In this document: piece after piece, positions 16,520 to 25,958 of the stretch
How the letters are laid out: each line of letters starts with the position of its first letter
How positions within the stretch are numbered: position 1 is the first letter of the stretch
Source of the DNA: Methylacidiphilum caldifontis
Lineage (GTDB): Bacteria; Verrucomicrobiota; Verrucomicrobiia; Methylacidiphilales; CAMAQI01
Assembly: GCA_945877805.1 (NCBI GenBank)
Contig: CAMCSM010000017.1
Location: 1 to 40,660 of the forward strand
DNA: 40,660 nt
Direction of reading: 5' to 3'
The notes under the pieces: generated by a model
The model's input: the letters and a program-made list of their open reading frames with translations, nothing else
The model's database searches: none
What the model was told of the DNA's origin: nothing
Made by a program: the position numbers and the translations under genes

Positions 16520-17563
16520 ATGGCACTTCAGGAAAATCAAATCATCGAACTTCTCAAACAGATTAAATACCCAGGCTTTAGCCGCGATATTATCTCTTTC
16601 GGACTCGTCAAAAAAATCGAAATCTCCGAAGGCGATCTCAATATTCGAATCGAGATCACCACTGCCGATCAAAATATCCCCAAACAAATCCATCAAGAAG
16701 TCACGGCAATTCTTCAGAAACTCCCTGAAGTCACCAGTGTCGATCTCGATATTGCCGTCGCCGCTCCGCTTCAATCAGCCATGGAGGCCGGTGGACTTCC
16801 CCAAAATAAAATCCCCGGCATTCAACATATTATCGCCATCGCCTCCGGAAAAGGAGGGGTCGGAAAATCGACGGTCGCCGCCAACCTCGCTTGCGGTCTT
16901 GCGAAGTTAGGGAAAAAAGTCGGACTCTGTGATTGCGATATCTACGGCCCCAGCGTCGCCCTCATGTTCGGATCCAATGAGCGCCCGTACGCAAACGAGG
17001 AACAAAAAATCCTCCCCATTGAACGTCATGGAATCAAACTCATGAGTATGGGGTTCCTCCTCGACGAAGACTCCGCCGCGATTCTTCGCGGCCCCATGGT
17101 CACTCGTTACACACAACAATTTCTACGCAATGTTGAATGGGGAGAACTCGACATTCTCCTCCTCGATCTCCCCCCAGGAACTGGGGATATCCAACTCACG
17201 ATTGTTCAAACCGTCGCCCTCTCAGGGGCCATCGTCGTCACGACCCCACAGGAGGTCGCTCTCATCGACGCCCGCAAAGCAATCACGATGTTTAAAAAAG
17301 TAAATGTTCCTCTCCTAGGGATCATCGAAAACATGAGCTATTTCTTCTGCTCCGATAACGGAAAAAAATATCCAATCTTTGGAGAGGGCGGCGGAAAACG
17401 CGAAGCCGAAAAAAACGAAATTCCGCTTTTAGGGGAAATCCCCCTAGAGATGGAGACCCGAGAAGCGAGTGATCATGGGCTCCCCATCCTCCTGAGAAAT
17501 CCAAAACTTAAAAGCTCAGAAGATTTTTTATCGATTTCTAGTAAATTAATAGATATTTTGTAA
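16520..17563 (+). CDS. Mrp/NBP35-family Fe-S cluster carrier ATPase
   Basis: IIAIASGKGGVGKSTVAANLACGLAKLGKKVGLCDCDIYGPSVALMFG; N-terminal MIP18-like domain. Start at ATG 16520. Confidence 0.9.
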   Translation: MALQENQIIELLKQIKYPGFSRDIISFGLVKKIEISEGDLNIRIEITTADQNIPKQIHQEVTAILQKLPEVTSVDLDIAVAAPLQSAMEAGGLPQNKIPGIQHIIAIASGKGGVGKSTVAANLACGLAKLGKKVGLCDCDIYGPSVALMFGSNERPYANEEQKILPIERHGIKLMSMGFLLDEDSAAILRGPMVTRYTQQFLRNVEWGELDILLLDLPPGTGDIQLTIVQTVALSGAIVVTTPQEVALIDARKAITMFKKVNVPLLGIIENMSYFFCSDNGKKYPIFGEGGGKREAEKNEIPLLGEIPLEMETREASDHGLPILLRNPKLKSSEDFLSISSKLIDIL

Positions 17564-17632
17564 CTTAAGGACCGATTTTTACTTGATTCGACTTGAGCAT
17601 TACTTAACTTGTTCGATATTAATATCAATGCC

Positions 17633-17872
17633 ATGAACGAAAGTCCTAAGATAGGGGATACATTACTGAAGAATTCTGCTCTTTACCAAGAGTTTTTGGC
17701 TGAGCGCGAAGAGATTCTCAGACACAAATGGATTGAGAGCGAAAAACTCGGTCACGATATCGGATTTGAAAAAGCGTTGCTCGACTGGATCGTTCGTCAT
17801 CGTTCCACTTGGAGATCAAATCGCCACCCTTCCAATTCAATACGCTCCTCCAACATATCGCTTTCTCACTAA
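17633..17872 (+). CDS. Small hypothetical protein with LYQEFLAEREEILRHKWIESEKLGHDIGFEKALLDWIVRHRSTWR core
   Basis: Open frame with a charged, helical, natural-looking core; start at ATG 17633 or 17609. Confidence 0.55.
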   Translation: MNESPKIGDTLLKNSALYQEFLAEREEILRHKWIESEKLGHDIGFEKALLDWIVRHRSTWRSNRHPSNSIRSSNISLSH

Positions 17873-17877
17873 TCGAT

Positions 17878-19119
17878 TTAGGTTCCTTCCTGTTTGAAGG
17901 GGAAATGGGTTAAATATCGATCGACCCCTGCGGCCGTCACTGTCGCTCCACTAAAGCATCCCTGCAATAAATACCCCCCCGTAGGTGCCTCCCAATCCAG
18001 CATCTCTCCCACACAAAAAAGCCCCGGATATTGACAGATCATCCCCACCTCATTGAGCCCCTCTCCTCTCACTCCCCCCGCAGAGGAGATCGCCTCTTGA
18101 AGAGCACGAGGCCCCTTGAGTTTTATCGATAGCCCCTTCACAAGATCTAAAAAAGTAGCTAAATTGCGATCGGGATTTGAACGCAAAAGCAACCCCTTCG
18201 ACAAAGAATTTAAATTCCAACTCTTTTCGATATCTTTTAAAAAACCACGTTGAATTCGATAGCGTTTCTGAAGCTCCTCCTTTGAAAGATCCGGCTTTAA
18301 ATCGATCCAAATCCGAGGCTCCTTCTCCTCTCTCAAGGTTCTCGTCAGCGCATAGATCGGCCCCCCCTCTAATCCATAGCGCGTGACCATCAAATCCCCT
18401 CGCCTTCGCTCCGGAGAGGAATCAGACCAAACCTCAACCCCTTTGATCGCCTTCCCTTCAAATTTCTCTAAAAACCAAGAATCCCAAGCCACTTCCCAAC
18501 CACAATTCGCTGAGACCAAAGGAGTCACCGCAATCCCCTTGTTTAAAAAGGAATCAATCCAAACCCCATCGGAGCCGGTCTCCGGCCAACTCCCCCCACC
18601 CATCGCAAAAACGACCGCTTCAAAAAGAAGCTCTCTTTCTCCAGCCTCAGAATCCATTAATAAAGACCAGCCCGTTTCTTTTTTTTCAAAAGATTTCCAA
18701 CGATGTTTGAGCGAAAAAATAACCCCTTGTTTTTTAAGTCGTTCCACCCAAGCGAGGAGTAATTTAGCAGCAGAATCCCCTTGAGGATAGACCCGTCGAC
18801 TACTTCCGATATAGGTCTCGATCCCAAAGCTTTCTACCCATTTCTTAAGATCCAGAGGAGAAAAGAGCCGTAGCGCCGAGTTCCATCGTTCCTCCATGGA
18901 CTCGGTCGAAGTCGAAAAATATCTTTGAGCAAATAACTCCACCGGTTCGGAATGCGTAATATTGAGCCCTCCTCGACCGGCCACTAAAAACTTACGTCCG
19001 ACGGAGGATTTCTGATCGAAAAGCTCCACGCAATAACCATTCCGGCTAAGGATTTCAGCGGTATAAAGCCCCGAAGGTCCCCCTCCGATAATCGCAATTT
19101 TTTTTGATAAAGAACTCAC
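17878..19119 (-). CDS. HI0933/YhiN-family FAD-dependent flavoprotein
   Basis: KIAIIGGGPSGLYTAEILSRNGYCVELFDQ, VGRKFLVAGRGGLNITHSE, GLFCVGEMLDWEAPTGGYLLQGCFSGA. Confidence 0.9.
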   Translation of the reverse strand: MSSLSKKIAIIGGGPSGLYTAEILSRNGYCVELFDQKSSVGRKFLVAGRGGLNITHSEPVELFAQRYFSTSTESMEERWNSALRLFSPLDLKKWVESFGIETYIGSSRRVYPQGDSAAKLLLAWVERLKKQGVIFSLKHRWKSFEKKETGWSLLMDSEAGERELLFEAVVFAMGGGSWPETGSDGVWIDSFLNKGIAVTPLVSANCGWEVAWDSWFLEKFEGKAIKGVEVWSDSSPERRRGDLMVTRYGLEGGPIYALTRTLREEKEPRIWIDLKPDLSKEELQKRYRIQRGFLKDIEKSWNLNSLSKGLLLRSNPDRNLATFLDLVKGLSIKLKGPRALQEAISSAGGVRGEGLNEVGMICQYPGLFCVGEMLDWEAPTGGYLLQGCFSGATVTAAGVDRYLTHFPFKQEGT

Positions 19120-19181
19120 GGACCTCTATTCAATCGAAAAAAACGATCAGCGTCCACCTCCGGCTCATAAACCGATCTCAT

Positions 19182-19204
19182 TCATGAGAAACGACTTCTC
19201 ATGA
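19182..19204. repeat. Perfect hairpin TCATGAGAA-ACGAC-TTCTCATGA
   Basis: 9-bp arms, 5-nt loop, read directly. Confidence 0.8.
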
Positions 19205-19249
19205 CGAATCTGGAATTAACAAAGGAGTGTTTTAAAAAAACAATTCTTC

Positions 19250-19723
19250 TTAACCGCGAATTCTCTCTAAAGTAGAGGTCGTCGATTTCCCAGGAACCAA
19301 TTGAACAATTTGAATCTCAGCGCCGCATTCCAATAACGCCTCGCGCTCCCCCTGATCCAAGGTATCTATCGTATAATCCCCCCCCTTCACATAGACATCG
19401 GGCCGAACGATCTTAAGAAAATCAGTCGCCCGTACCCCTTGAAAAATCGTCACCGCATCGACCACCCGCAAAGCAGAAATAATCTCCGCTCGATCTCTCT
19501 CTGAATTCACGGGACGAGTAGGACCTTTAAGCTCGCTCACCGAGGCATCACTATTCAATCCAATCCAAAGCACATCCCCAAACTCTCTCGCCTCGGCTAA
19601 ATATCTCAAATGTCCGACATGCAATAAATCAAAACAACCATTCGTCACCACCACGCGCTGCTTTCTTTTTAAAAACTCCTCGCGCACCGAACAGACCTGA
19701 TCCCAATCAACAATTCGACTCAT
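19250..19723 (-). CDS. rfaE2: D-glycero-beta-D-manno-heptose 1-phosphate adenylyltransferase (RfaE2/HldE C-terminal type)
   Basis: VVVTNGCFDLLHVGHLRYLAEAREFGDVLWIGLNSDASVSELKGPTRPVNSERDRAEIISAL. Confidence 0.9.
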   Translation of the reverse strand: MSRIVDWDQVCSVREEFLKRKQRVVVTNGCFDLLHVGHLRYLAEAREFGDVLWIGLNSDASVSELKGPTRPVNSERDRAEIISALRVVDAVTIFQGVRATDFLKIVRPDVYVKGGDYTIDTLDQGEREALLECGAEIQIVQLVPGKSTTSTLERIRG

Positions 19724-19733
19724 ACCTTTGATC

Positions 19734-20759
19734 CTAAGGTCTTCGATCCGGAAAACCGATTTTTTTCTCAAGCTCTTTCAATCGTTCCCAAAACTCCGGG
19801 AGCTTCCGAATCATCGCCTCAACCTTTAAACTCTCCCGCAACGGAACGGCATGCCGGCCCGCGACCACCATTTTTGCAGGAACATCTTTACTGATTCCCG
19901 ATTGAGCGGCAACGGTCGCTTGATCCCCAATATGGATATGACCGACAAGCCCCGCTTGACCGGCAATCGTCACATAATTTCCAAGAGTCGTACTTCCGGA
20001 GATCCCACATTGCGCGACTAAAATAGAGTTTTTGCCGACAACGACATTATGCGCAATCATCACTAAATTATCGATCTTCGTTCCCTCTTGGATCCAAGTC
20101 CGATCAAAACGTCCTCGATCGATCGTCGCATTCGCCCCTACCTCAACATCATCATCGAGTTGAACAAATCCAACTTGTGGAATCTTCACAAAACGTCCCT
20201 TTTGTAATGAGTAGCCAAATCCATCCGAACCGATCACCGCCCCGCTTTGTAAAATAACCCGATTCCCGAGAACCGAACGCTCCCGAACAACCACCCGAGG
20301 ATAAATCAAACAATCCTCTCCAACCACGCTCTCCTGCCCAATGTAACTTCCCGCCCCAATGACCGTCCTTGCGCCAATTTTGACTCCAGATTCAATCACA
20401 ACGTTCGGCTGTATCGAAACCCCCTCACCAATCGCCACGTTCGCCCCAAGAACCGCTGTGGAGTGAATTCCCGGTTCAAAACGAATCTCTGCCGGAGCAA
20501 AAAAAGCACAGACCTGAGTAAAGGCATCGGAAGCAGAGGGGACACGAATCACAGGAACTGAAAACCTCTCGGTAACTTCAGAAGAGATCAAAAGAACCCC
20601 CGCTTTCGTGGTACGAGCCTGAGGTAAATACTTCTCATTCCCTAAAAACGAAATCTGGTGGGACTGCGCCGATTTGAGGTCAGAGACCCCAGAAATAGAA
20701 ATCCCGGGATCACCTTCGAGAGCCCCTTGTAAGCGCTCCGCAAGTTCCCGGGATGTCAT
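19734..20759 (-). CDS. lpxD: UDP-3-O-acylglucosamine N-acyltransferase
   Basis: Hexapeptide repeats; GSDGFGYSLQKGRFVKIPQVGFVQLDDDVEVGANATIDRGRFDRTWI; AHNVVVG; VAQCGISGSTTLGNYV. Confidence 0.95.
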   Translation of the reverse strand: MTSRELAERLQGALEGDPGISISGVSDLKSAQSHQISFLGNEKYLPQARTTKAGVLLISSEVTERFSVPVIRVPSASDAFTQVCAFFAPAEIRFEPGIHSTAVLGANVAIGEGVSIQPNVVIESGVKIGARTVIGAGSYIGQESVVGEDCLIYPRVVVRERSVLGNRVILQSGAVIGSDGFGYSLQKGRFVKIPQVGFVQLDDDVEVGANATIDRGRFDRTWIQEGTKIDNLVMIAHNVVVGKNSILVAQCGISGSTTLGNYVTIAGQAGLVGHIHIGDQATVAAQSGISKDVPAKMVVAGRHAVPLRESLKVEAMIRKLPEFWERLKELEKKIGFPDRRP

Positions 20760-20775
20760 TTAAAACCTAAACGTA

Positions 20776-21387
20776 TTATTTTTTAGCAGGAGCAGGAGTT
20801 GCTGTCGTCGAAGGAGCGCTACCAGCAGGCTTGCTTGCATTAATAATCTTAACCACTTCGTCCGTGATATCTTTCAAATCTTGAGAGTAAAGCACCACAG
20901 GAGTTTGACTCACCCCCGCTGCTGATTTATCGATCACCAAGTTAAACTTCTCTTTTGCTGAAAAGTCTTGAACCGCTTTGTTGATCTCATCCACAATCCC
21001 TTTACGCATCCGCATAAATTGGTCATCAAGTTGCTTTCCACGTTGTTGTTCAAATCCACGAATCTTATTTTCTTGATTACGAACATCTTGAACCTTCGTC
21101 TCGAAAGCCTTCATCTTCTCGGTACGAGCAGCCTCGGAAAGTGTTTTATCTTCTGCGGCCAATTTAAGCTTCTGAGTATCATCGACCATCTTTTGATAGT
21201 CAGTCATCATATCTTGGCGTTCTTTTTGGAAGGTGCCACGACGCTCGTTCAAGGTCTCTTCGGCCTCTTTTGTTTTATAATATTCAGTAAAGGCTTTCGA
21301 TAGATCGACAGTGCCGATCTTTAATTCCGCAGCGGCGAAAGTTGAAATTGCCAATAATCCCGATAATGCCAGAGTTAGTTTTTTCAT
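20776..21387 (-). CDS. OmpH/Skp-family periplasmic chaperone
   Basis: Signal peptide, KIGTVDLSKAFTEYYKTKEAEETLNERRGTF, long coiled coil, VIDKSAAGVSQTPVVLYSQDLKDIT. Confidence 0.9.
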   Translation of the reverse strand: MKKLTLALSGLLAISTFAAAELKIGTVDLSKAFTEYYKTKEAEETLNERRGTFQKERQDMMTDYQKMVDDTQKLKLAAEDKTLSEAARTEKMKAFETKVQDVRNQENKIRGFEQQRGKQLDDQFMRMRKGIVDEINKAVQDFSAKEKFNLVIDKSAAGVSQTPVVLYSQDLKDITDEVVKIINASKPAGSAPSTTATPAPAKK

Positions 21388-21416
21388 GATCATAAATTTA
21401 TGTTTGTTTGATACTG

Positions 21417-23822
21417 TTAGAATTGATAGCCGACGTCAAAGTGAAACTTGCCTGAAGATTCATTTTCTTTTGTTGCCTTGACAGGAACACCAAAATCAAG
21501 TCGAAGCGGGCCAATCGGAAGATTCAAACGGAGCCCCACACCACTTCCGATCTGAACCTCATTCCAGAGGCTTCCATAATCAAAATAGGAGGCATCGGCA
21601 AACCCTAAATCGGTAAAAACTGCAAATCGCACCCGATCAATAATCGGGAAGGTCATTTCGTAGTTCATATATCCGTAAGTTTTACCACCGCTCGGCTCGT
21701 TTTTGTCATCACGAGGGCCAACGTCACGGTAATCAAATCCACGAACTGAGCGAGATCCACCAATAAAGAAACGATCAAAGATCGGAACAAACTTGGAATC
21801 TCCATAGCGATCAACAACTCCCGTAGAGGCATTCACCGAGAAGATAATATCCCAAGGAAGCAGGAACCACTTTTGAGCATCGACACTGACTTTATGAATG
21901 TCGGTCTCTCCATAAAGAGGACCCCCGGCAAGTTCCGTAGAGAACTCTAAACGCTCTCCTTTTCGAGTCAGGAAAACGTTGTCTCGTGTATCATAGGTCA
22001 ACGCAAAGGTGACCGCACTCTTCGAACGACTTCCGGCTTCACGGGCCAACTCCGTCGAAACATTGCTATCCATGTCATAAATCTTGATGTTCTCGACCTG
22101 ATACTTCATCGAAGCCGTCCAGAAAGCATCCAATGGCTTCGCCAAACGAACTGCCGATCCAATGTTTTGCTGATTATACAGACTACTGAGATACTCCTTT
22201 TGACTCGCAAAGATATCAAACCCTAAGGAAAGCCGTTGATTCATAAACCAAGGCTCCGTGAAGGAGAGTAATAAATCTTTACGTTTTAATCCGTACTGAA
22301 CACGAGCTCGGAATTTTTGACCGGCTCCCGTGAAATAAGGGAAATTAGCGATATCGAAGTTTCCTTGTTGGAACTCCACAAATCCCAATAAACTTTCTAC
22401 CGAACTAAATCCAGCTCCAAAAGTAACCGATCCTGTTCGTTTCTCTTCAACCGTGACCACCATGTTTTTACGATTGGGAATATTGGTGTCTTGCGAGCTG
22501 ATATCGACTTTCTCAAAGTATCCTAAATTTTCCAAACGCTTCTTGCTCGCATCCCCACGAACGCTGTCATAAACGTCCCCTGGAGCCAAGGCGACCTCAC
22601 GTCTCAAAACCTTATCTTTCGTCTTATTGTTTCCTTGAACGACAATCTTATCGACATAAGACTGAGGGCCTTCGATGACCGAATAAATGAGATCGATCTT
22701 ACCGCTTTCAACATTCGCTTGACGCTCAGGATTGATATTCGCATCGATATATCCCTTTTCGCCATAAAGATCTTGAATCGCTTTCTTATCGGCCTCCATG
22801 CCTTGAGGGGAATAAACACCAGCATCTAACATTTTCAAACGACTCTTGATCTGAGCCGTATTAAAAAGAACATTTCCTTTAAATCCGACGGTGCCGACAT
22901 GATATTGAATTCCTTCAAATAGAGTCACTGTCAAATGGATCTCATTCTCGTTCGGATAGTCATATTTAACATCCTTGATCTCCATATCAATATAGCCCTT
23001 ACCTTGATAATAATCTTTGAGCTTTTGTTTATCGTCCTTAAATTGTTCCTCTTTAATCACTCCCGATTTCGTGAACCAAGTGAGCCAATCCTTTTCCTTT
23101 GTCTTAAGAACTTTTTGAAGCTCTTCTGTGGTCAGATTTTTATTTCCAATAAAATTAATCTTGGTGACGAATCCCTTCGAGGATTCATTAATTGAAAAGG
23201 TGATCACCGCACGACCAAACTCCTCATTGATATCAATCTTATAAGTGATTTCAGCACGACTAAATCCTTTATTCCGATAAAGCTCTTTGATCTTATCTGA
23301 ATCCTCAGAGACTTGCTGCTCGCTGAGAGCATCTCCGACCTTTGATTTGATCTCTTTACGAACCCGTTTCTCCTCAAGCTTTTTAGGCCCATTGACCACA
23401 ATCTCTTTGACGAGCGGCTTAGGCTGAACAATGACAACCACCTTGACTCCGTCTCCCAATGGCTCGTCGGTAATCCGTAAATTAGTAAAAAAACCGGTCG
23501 CATAAAGATTACGAATATCCTCTTCAACCGCGGCGGGGGAATAAGGCTGTCCGATTGTGGTTCGCATGTTCGAGAGAATCACACTACGATTGACCGATTT
23601 AGGGCCAACGTATTCGATTTGAATATCCTTAACGGCGGGACCCTGTTGAACATTCGAATTCGCCGAGGGGGCCTCGACTAATTTCTTTTCCTTAGGAGCA
23701 GGACCAACGGTTGCTTCTTGAGCAAAAATTGTTCCTAAAGAAATGATTAAAATTAAAAAAACAAAAATTGTTTTTTTAATTTCGATTCTATTGATCCGAC
23801 TTATTCTAGAAATAAGTTTCAA
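21417..23822 (-). CDS. bamA: Outer membrane assembly factor BamA (POTRA repeats + Omp85 barrel)
   Basis: Repeated POTRA modules; FFIGGSRSVRGFDYRDVGPRD; C-terminal FHFDVGYQF. Confidence 0.95.
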   Translation of the reverse strand: MKLISRISRINRIEIKKTIFVFLILIISLGTIFAQEATVGPAPKEKKLVEAPSANSNVQQGPAVKDIQIEYVGPKSVNRSVILSNMRTTIGQPYSPAAVEEDIRNLYATGFFTNLRITDEPLGDGVKVVVIVQPKPLVKEIVVNGPKKLEEKRVRKEIKSKVGDALSEQQVSEDSDKIKELYRNKGFSRAEITYKIDINEEFGRAVITFSINESSKGFVTKINFIGNKNLTTEELQKVLKTKEKDWLTWFTKSGVIKEEQFKDDKQKLKDYYQGKGYIDMEIKDVKYDYPNENEIHLTVTLFEGIQYHVGTVGFKGNVLFNTAQIKSRLKMLDAGVYSPQGMEADKKAIQDLYGEKGYIDANINPERQANVESGKIDLIYSVIEGPQSYVDKIVVQGNNKTKDKVLRREVALAPGDVYDSVRGDASKKRLENLGYFEKVDISSQDTNIPNRKNMVVTVEEKRTGSVTFGAGFSSVESLLGFVEFQQGNFDIANFPYFTGAGQKFRARVQYGLKRKDLLLSFTEPWFMNQRLSLGFDIFASQKEYLSSLYNQQNIGSAVRLAKPLDAFWTASMKYQVENIKIYDMDSNVSTELAREAGSRSKSAVTFALTYDTRDNVFLTRKGERLEFSTELAGGPLYGETDIHKVSVDAQKWFLLPWDIIFSVNASTGVVDRYGDSKFVPIFDRFFIGGSRSVRGFDYRDVGPRDDKNEPSGGKTYGYMNYEMTFPIIDRVRFAVFTDLGFADASYFDYGSLWNEVQIGSGVGLRLNLPIGPLRLDFGVPVKATKENESSGKFHFDVGYQF

Positions 23823-23886
23823 AACACACCTTTACTGTTTGATTTAGATCGACTTGCAGATGACTTCTGTAGTCGAATTTTTGCCA

Positions 23887-23915
23887 ACACTGGCGATCAT
23901 CATCGATGAGGTCAA
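23887..23915 (-). promoter_or_regulatory. Candidate promoter/operator TTGAC-N14-TCGCCAGTGT upstream of bamA
   Basis: Same architecture and 15 identical positions upstream of rplY (26676-26704). Confidence 0.45.
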
Positions 23916-23929
23916 GCCCGAAAACAAAA

Positions 23930-23953
23930 AGCCCCAAACTTTAGTTTGGGGCT
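23930..23953 (-). terminator. Rho-independent terminator downstream of rplI
   Basis: Minus strand AGCCCCAAACT-AA-AGTTTGGGGCT followed by TTTTGTTTT; 11-bp perfect stem. Confidence 0.9.
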
Positions 23954-23984
23954 CTTTATGAAATCTTAAATAAAAGTAAAAACT

Positions 23985-24545
23985 CTATTTTTTACTTTTC
24001 TTTTCATCGGAAGAACTCTTTTCATCGGAAGAGGCTTTCGCCTTTCCTTTGTAGGTTCTCTTCTCTTTTCCAGTGCTTTCTTCTGATTTCTCAGGAGCGG
24101 CACTTTCGACAATCAATTTCAATTTTGCGACGACTTCAGAATGGATCTTAATAATCAATTCGTGCTCACCTGCCGTTTTAATCGGTTTAGGAAGTTCAAT
24201 TTTCTTCTTATCGATATCAAAACCGGCGGCTTTAAGCTTATCCGCGATATCTTGAACCGTTACCGATCCGAATGCTTTATCGCGCTCTCCAACCAAAAGA
24301 GTGAAGTTAAGCTTTACCTTCGAAAGCTTATTCGCTTGCTCTTGAGCATCGTTCATCTCTTGAGCTTCACGTTGAGCCCGTTTTTTATTTAAGAGTTCAA
24401 CTTGCTTTTTCGAAGCTGAAGTCGCAGGTGCGGCCATGCCACGAGGGAATAAAAAATTACGTGCATATCCAGGACGAACCTTCACGATATCCGCTTCGAC
24501 TCCCAATCCTTCGACTTTCTCATTTAGAATGATTTCTACGACCAT
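23985..24545 (-). CDS. rplI: 50S ribosomal protein L9 with Lys/Ser-rich C-terminal tail
   Basis: VVEIILNEKVEGLGVEADIVKVRPGYARNFLFPRGMAAPAT. Confidence 0.95.
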   Translation of the reverse strand: MVVEIILNEKVEGLGVEADIVKVRPGYARNFLFPRGMAAPATSASKKQVELLNKKRAQREAQEMNDAQEQANKLSKVKLNFTLLVGERDKAFGSVTVQDIADKLKAAGFDIDKKKIELPKPIKTAGEHELIIKIHSEVVAKLKLIVESAAPEKSEESTGKEKRTYKGKAKASSDEKSSSDEKKSKK

Positions 24546-24591
24546 ATACTTTTCCTTATTTTAGTTAAACTGCTGACTTAAATTAATCTCA

Positions 24592-25044
24592 TTAAAAGGG
24601 AATATCATCCACTGCATGGGATTGATCAAAATGATCCTCATGAGGGACAGAGGCGGAACGTCCCGCACTCGAAGAATCTTGAGAGCCACCGGTGACACCC
24701 CCCGCGCCTTGCTTCGCTCGACCGAGAAATTGAATGCGTTCCGCACGGACTCGCAAGCGACTTCGTTTCTCTCCCTCTTTTGTCTCCCATTGATCGAGCT
24801 GAAGTCGACCTTCAACAAAAACCGGAGAGCCCTTGGTCAGATACTCCTTACAAGTCTCTGCCTGGCGACCCCATGTGACCACGTCAACATAGCAAACCTC
24901 TTCGCGAAGTTGTCCATCTTGAGCTTTATACGATTGGTTGATCGCCAAAGAAAGGTCGCCGACCGCAGTTCCTTTTGGGGTATGCCGCACCTCTGGATCT
25001 CTCGTGAGATTTCCCATCAACATCACTTTGTTTAGGTCCGGCAT
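24592..25044 (-). CDS. ssb: Single-stranded DNA-binding protein
   Basis: NKVMLMGNLTRDPEVRHTPKGTAVGDLSLAINQ...; acidic DDIPF tail. Confidence 0.95.
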   Translation of the reverse strand: MPDLNKVMLMGNLTRDPEVRHTPKGTAVGDLSLAINQSYKAQDGQLREEVCYVDVVTWGRQAETCKEYLTKGSPVFVEGRLQLDQWETKEGEKRSRLRVRAERIQFLGRAKQGAGGVTGGSQDSSSAGRSASVPHEDHFDQSHAVDDIPF

Positions 25045-25077
25045 AGTACTCCTTGTCGATCAATCTCTAAAAAACAA

Positions 25078-25383
25078 TTAAGCAGCGACTTCTGCTAACT
25101 CTTGTTTTTGTAAATAGAACTGGCGATAAACAACAGGATTTAATTTCAGCTTCTTTTGAAGAGGAGCAATTTGAGCTGGGTCCAATTGAAAAAGAATGTT
25201 GGTGTAAAAACCAGCATCCAATTCGCCCGCAACGCGTTCAAATTTCTTGCGATCCATCTTCTGAGATCCCTTAACTTTTCCGCCGTGAGAGATGATCTCT
25301 TTTTCGACGGAGGTCAACGCCTCTTTTAGTCCATCTTCTTTACCTTGGATATCCAAGATATAAAGTCCTTCATAAAAATTCAT
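25078..25383 (-). CDS. rpsF: 30S ribosomal protein S6
   Basis: MNFYEGLYILDIQGKEDGLKEALTSVEKEIISHGGKVKGSQKMDRKKF; position next to ssb. Confidence 0.9.
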   Translation of the reverse strand: MNFYEGLYILDIQGKEDGLKEALTSVEKEIISHGGKVKGSQKMDRKKFERVAGELDAGFYTNILFQLDPAQIAPLQKKLKLNPVVYRQFYLQKQELAEVAA

Positions 25384-25385
25384 AA

Positions 25386-25952
25386 TTACTCCTTTTTTCG
25401 GTTAAAGAGGTTCATCGCTTTTTCCAATCCCTCGGATTGGCAGCAATCAACCGCCTCCACCGCTTGTTCAATCAATCCCTTTACTGCCTCTTTTTGATCA
25501 GGAGTAAAGCTCTGAAGAACATAATCTTCTAGCGGACGATCTTGAGGGCATTTTCCAACGCCACACCGGATCCGAACATAGCGCTGAGTTCCCAGCACTT
25601 CTTCAATGGACCGAAGCCCATTATGTCCTCCACTTCCCCCTGATGCTCGAATCCGAATCTGACCCAGATCCAACTCCACATCATCCACGACCACTAATAC
25701 CTCTTCAATCGGCACTTGAAAGTAGCTCAGCCATTGTTGAAGCGGCTCTCCGCTTCGATTCATAAAGCTTTGCGGTTTTAAGTAGGAGACTCCCTGATGC
25801 TTACACATCCGAAGTGAGGCCCAAGCAAGAGTCTGGTAGGACCACCCTCCTCGCTCTGCCAACCGATCTAAAACTTGAAATCCAATATTGTGCCTCGTCT
25901 CAACATACTTCGAGCCGGGATTCCCCAATCCGACAATACATCGAAAAGGCAC
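25386..25952 (-). CDS. pth: Peptidyl-tRNA hydrolase
   Basis: CIVGLGNPGSKYVETRHNIGFQVLDRLA; LKPQSFMNRSGEPL; GGSGGHNGLRSI. Confidence 0.95.
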   Translation of the reverse strand: MPFRCIVGLGNPGSKYVETRHNIGFQVLDRLAERGGWSYQTLAWASLRMCKHQGVSYLKPQSFMNRSGEPLQQWLSYFQVPIEEVLVVVDDVELDLGQIRIRASGGSGGHNGLRSIEEVLGTQRYVRIRCGVGKCPQDRPLEDYVLQSFTPDQKEAVKGLIEQAVEAVDCCQSEGLEKAMNLFNRKKE

Positions 25953-25958
25953 AAATCG

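Noticed and set aside
16418-16910. Antisense and +1 ORFs over the mrp gene
   Set aside because: Shadow ORFs of a strongly supported Mrp/NBP35 reading frame.
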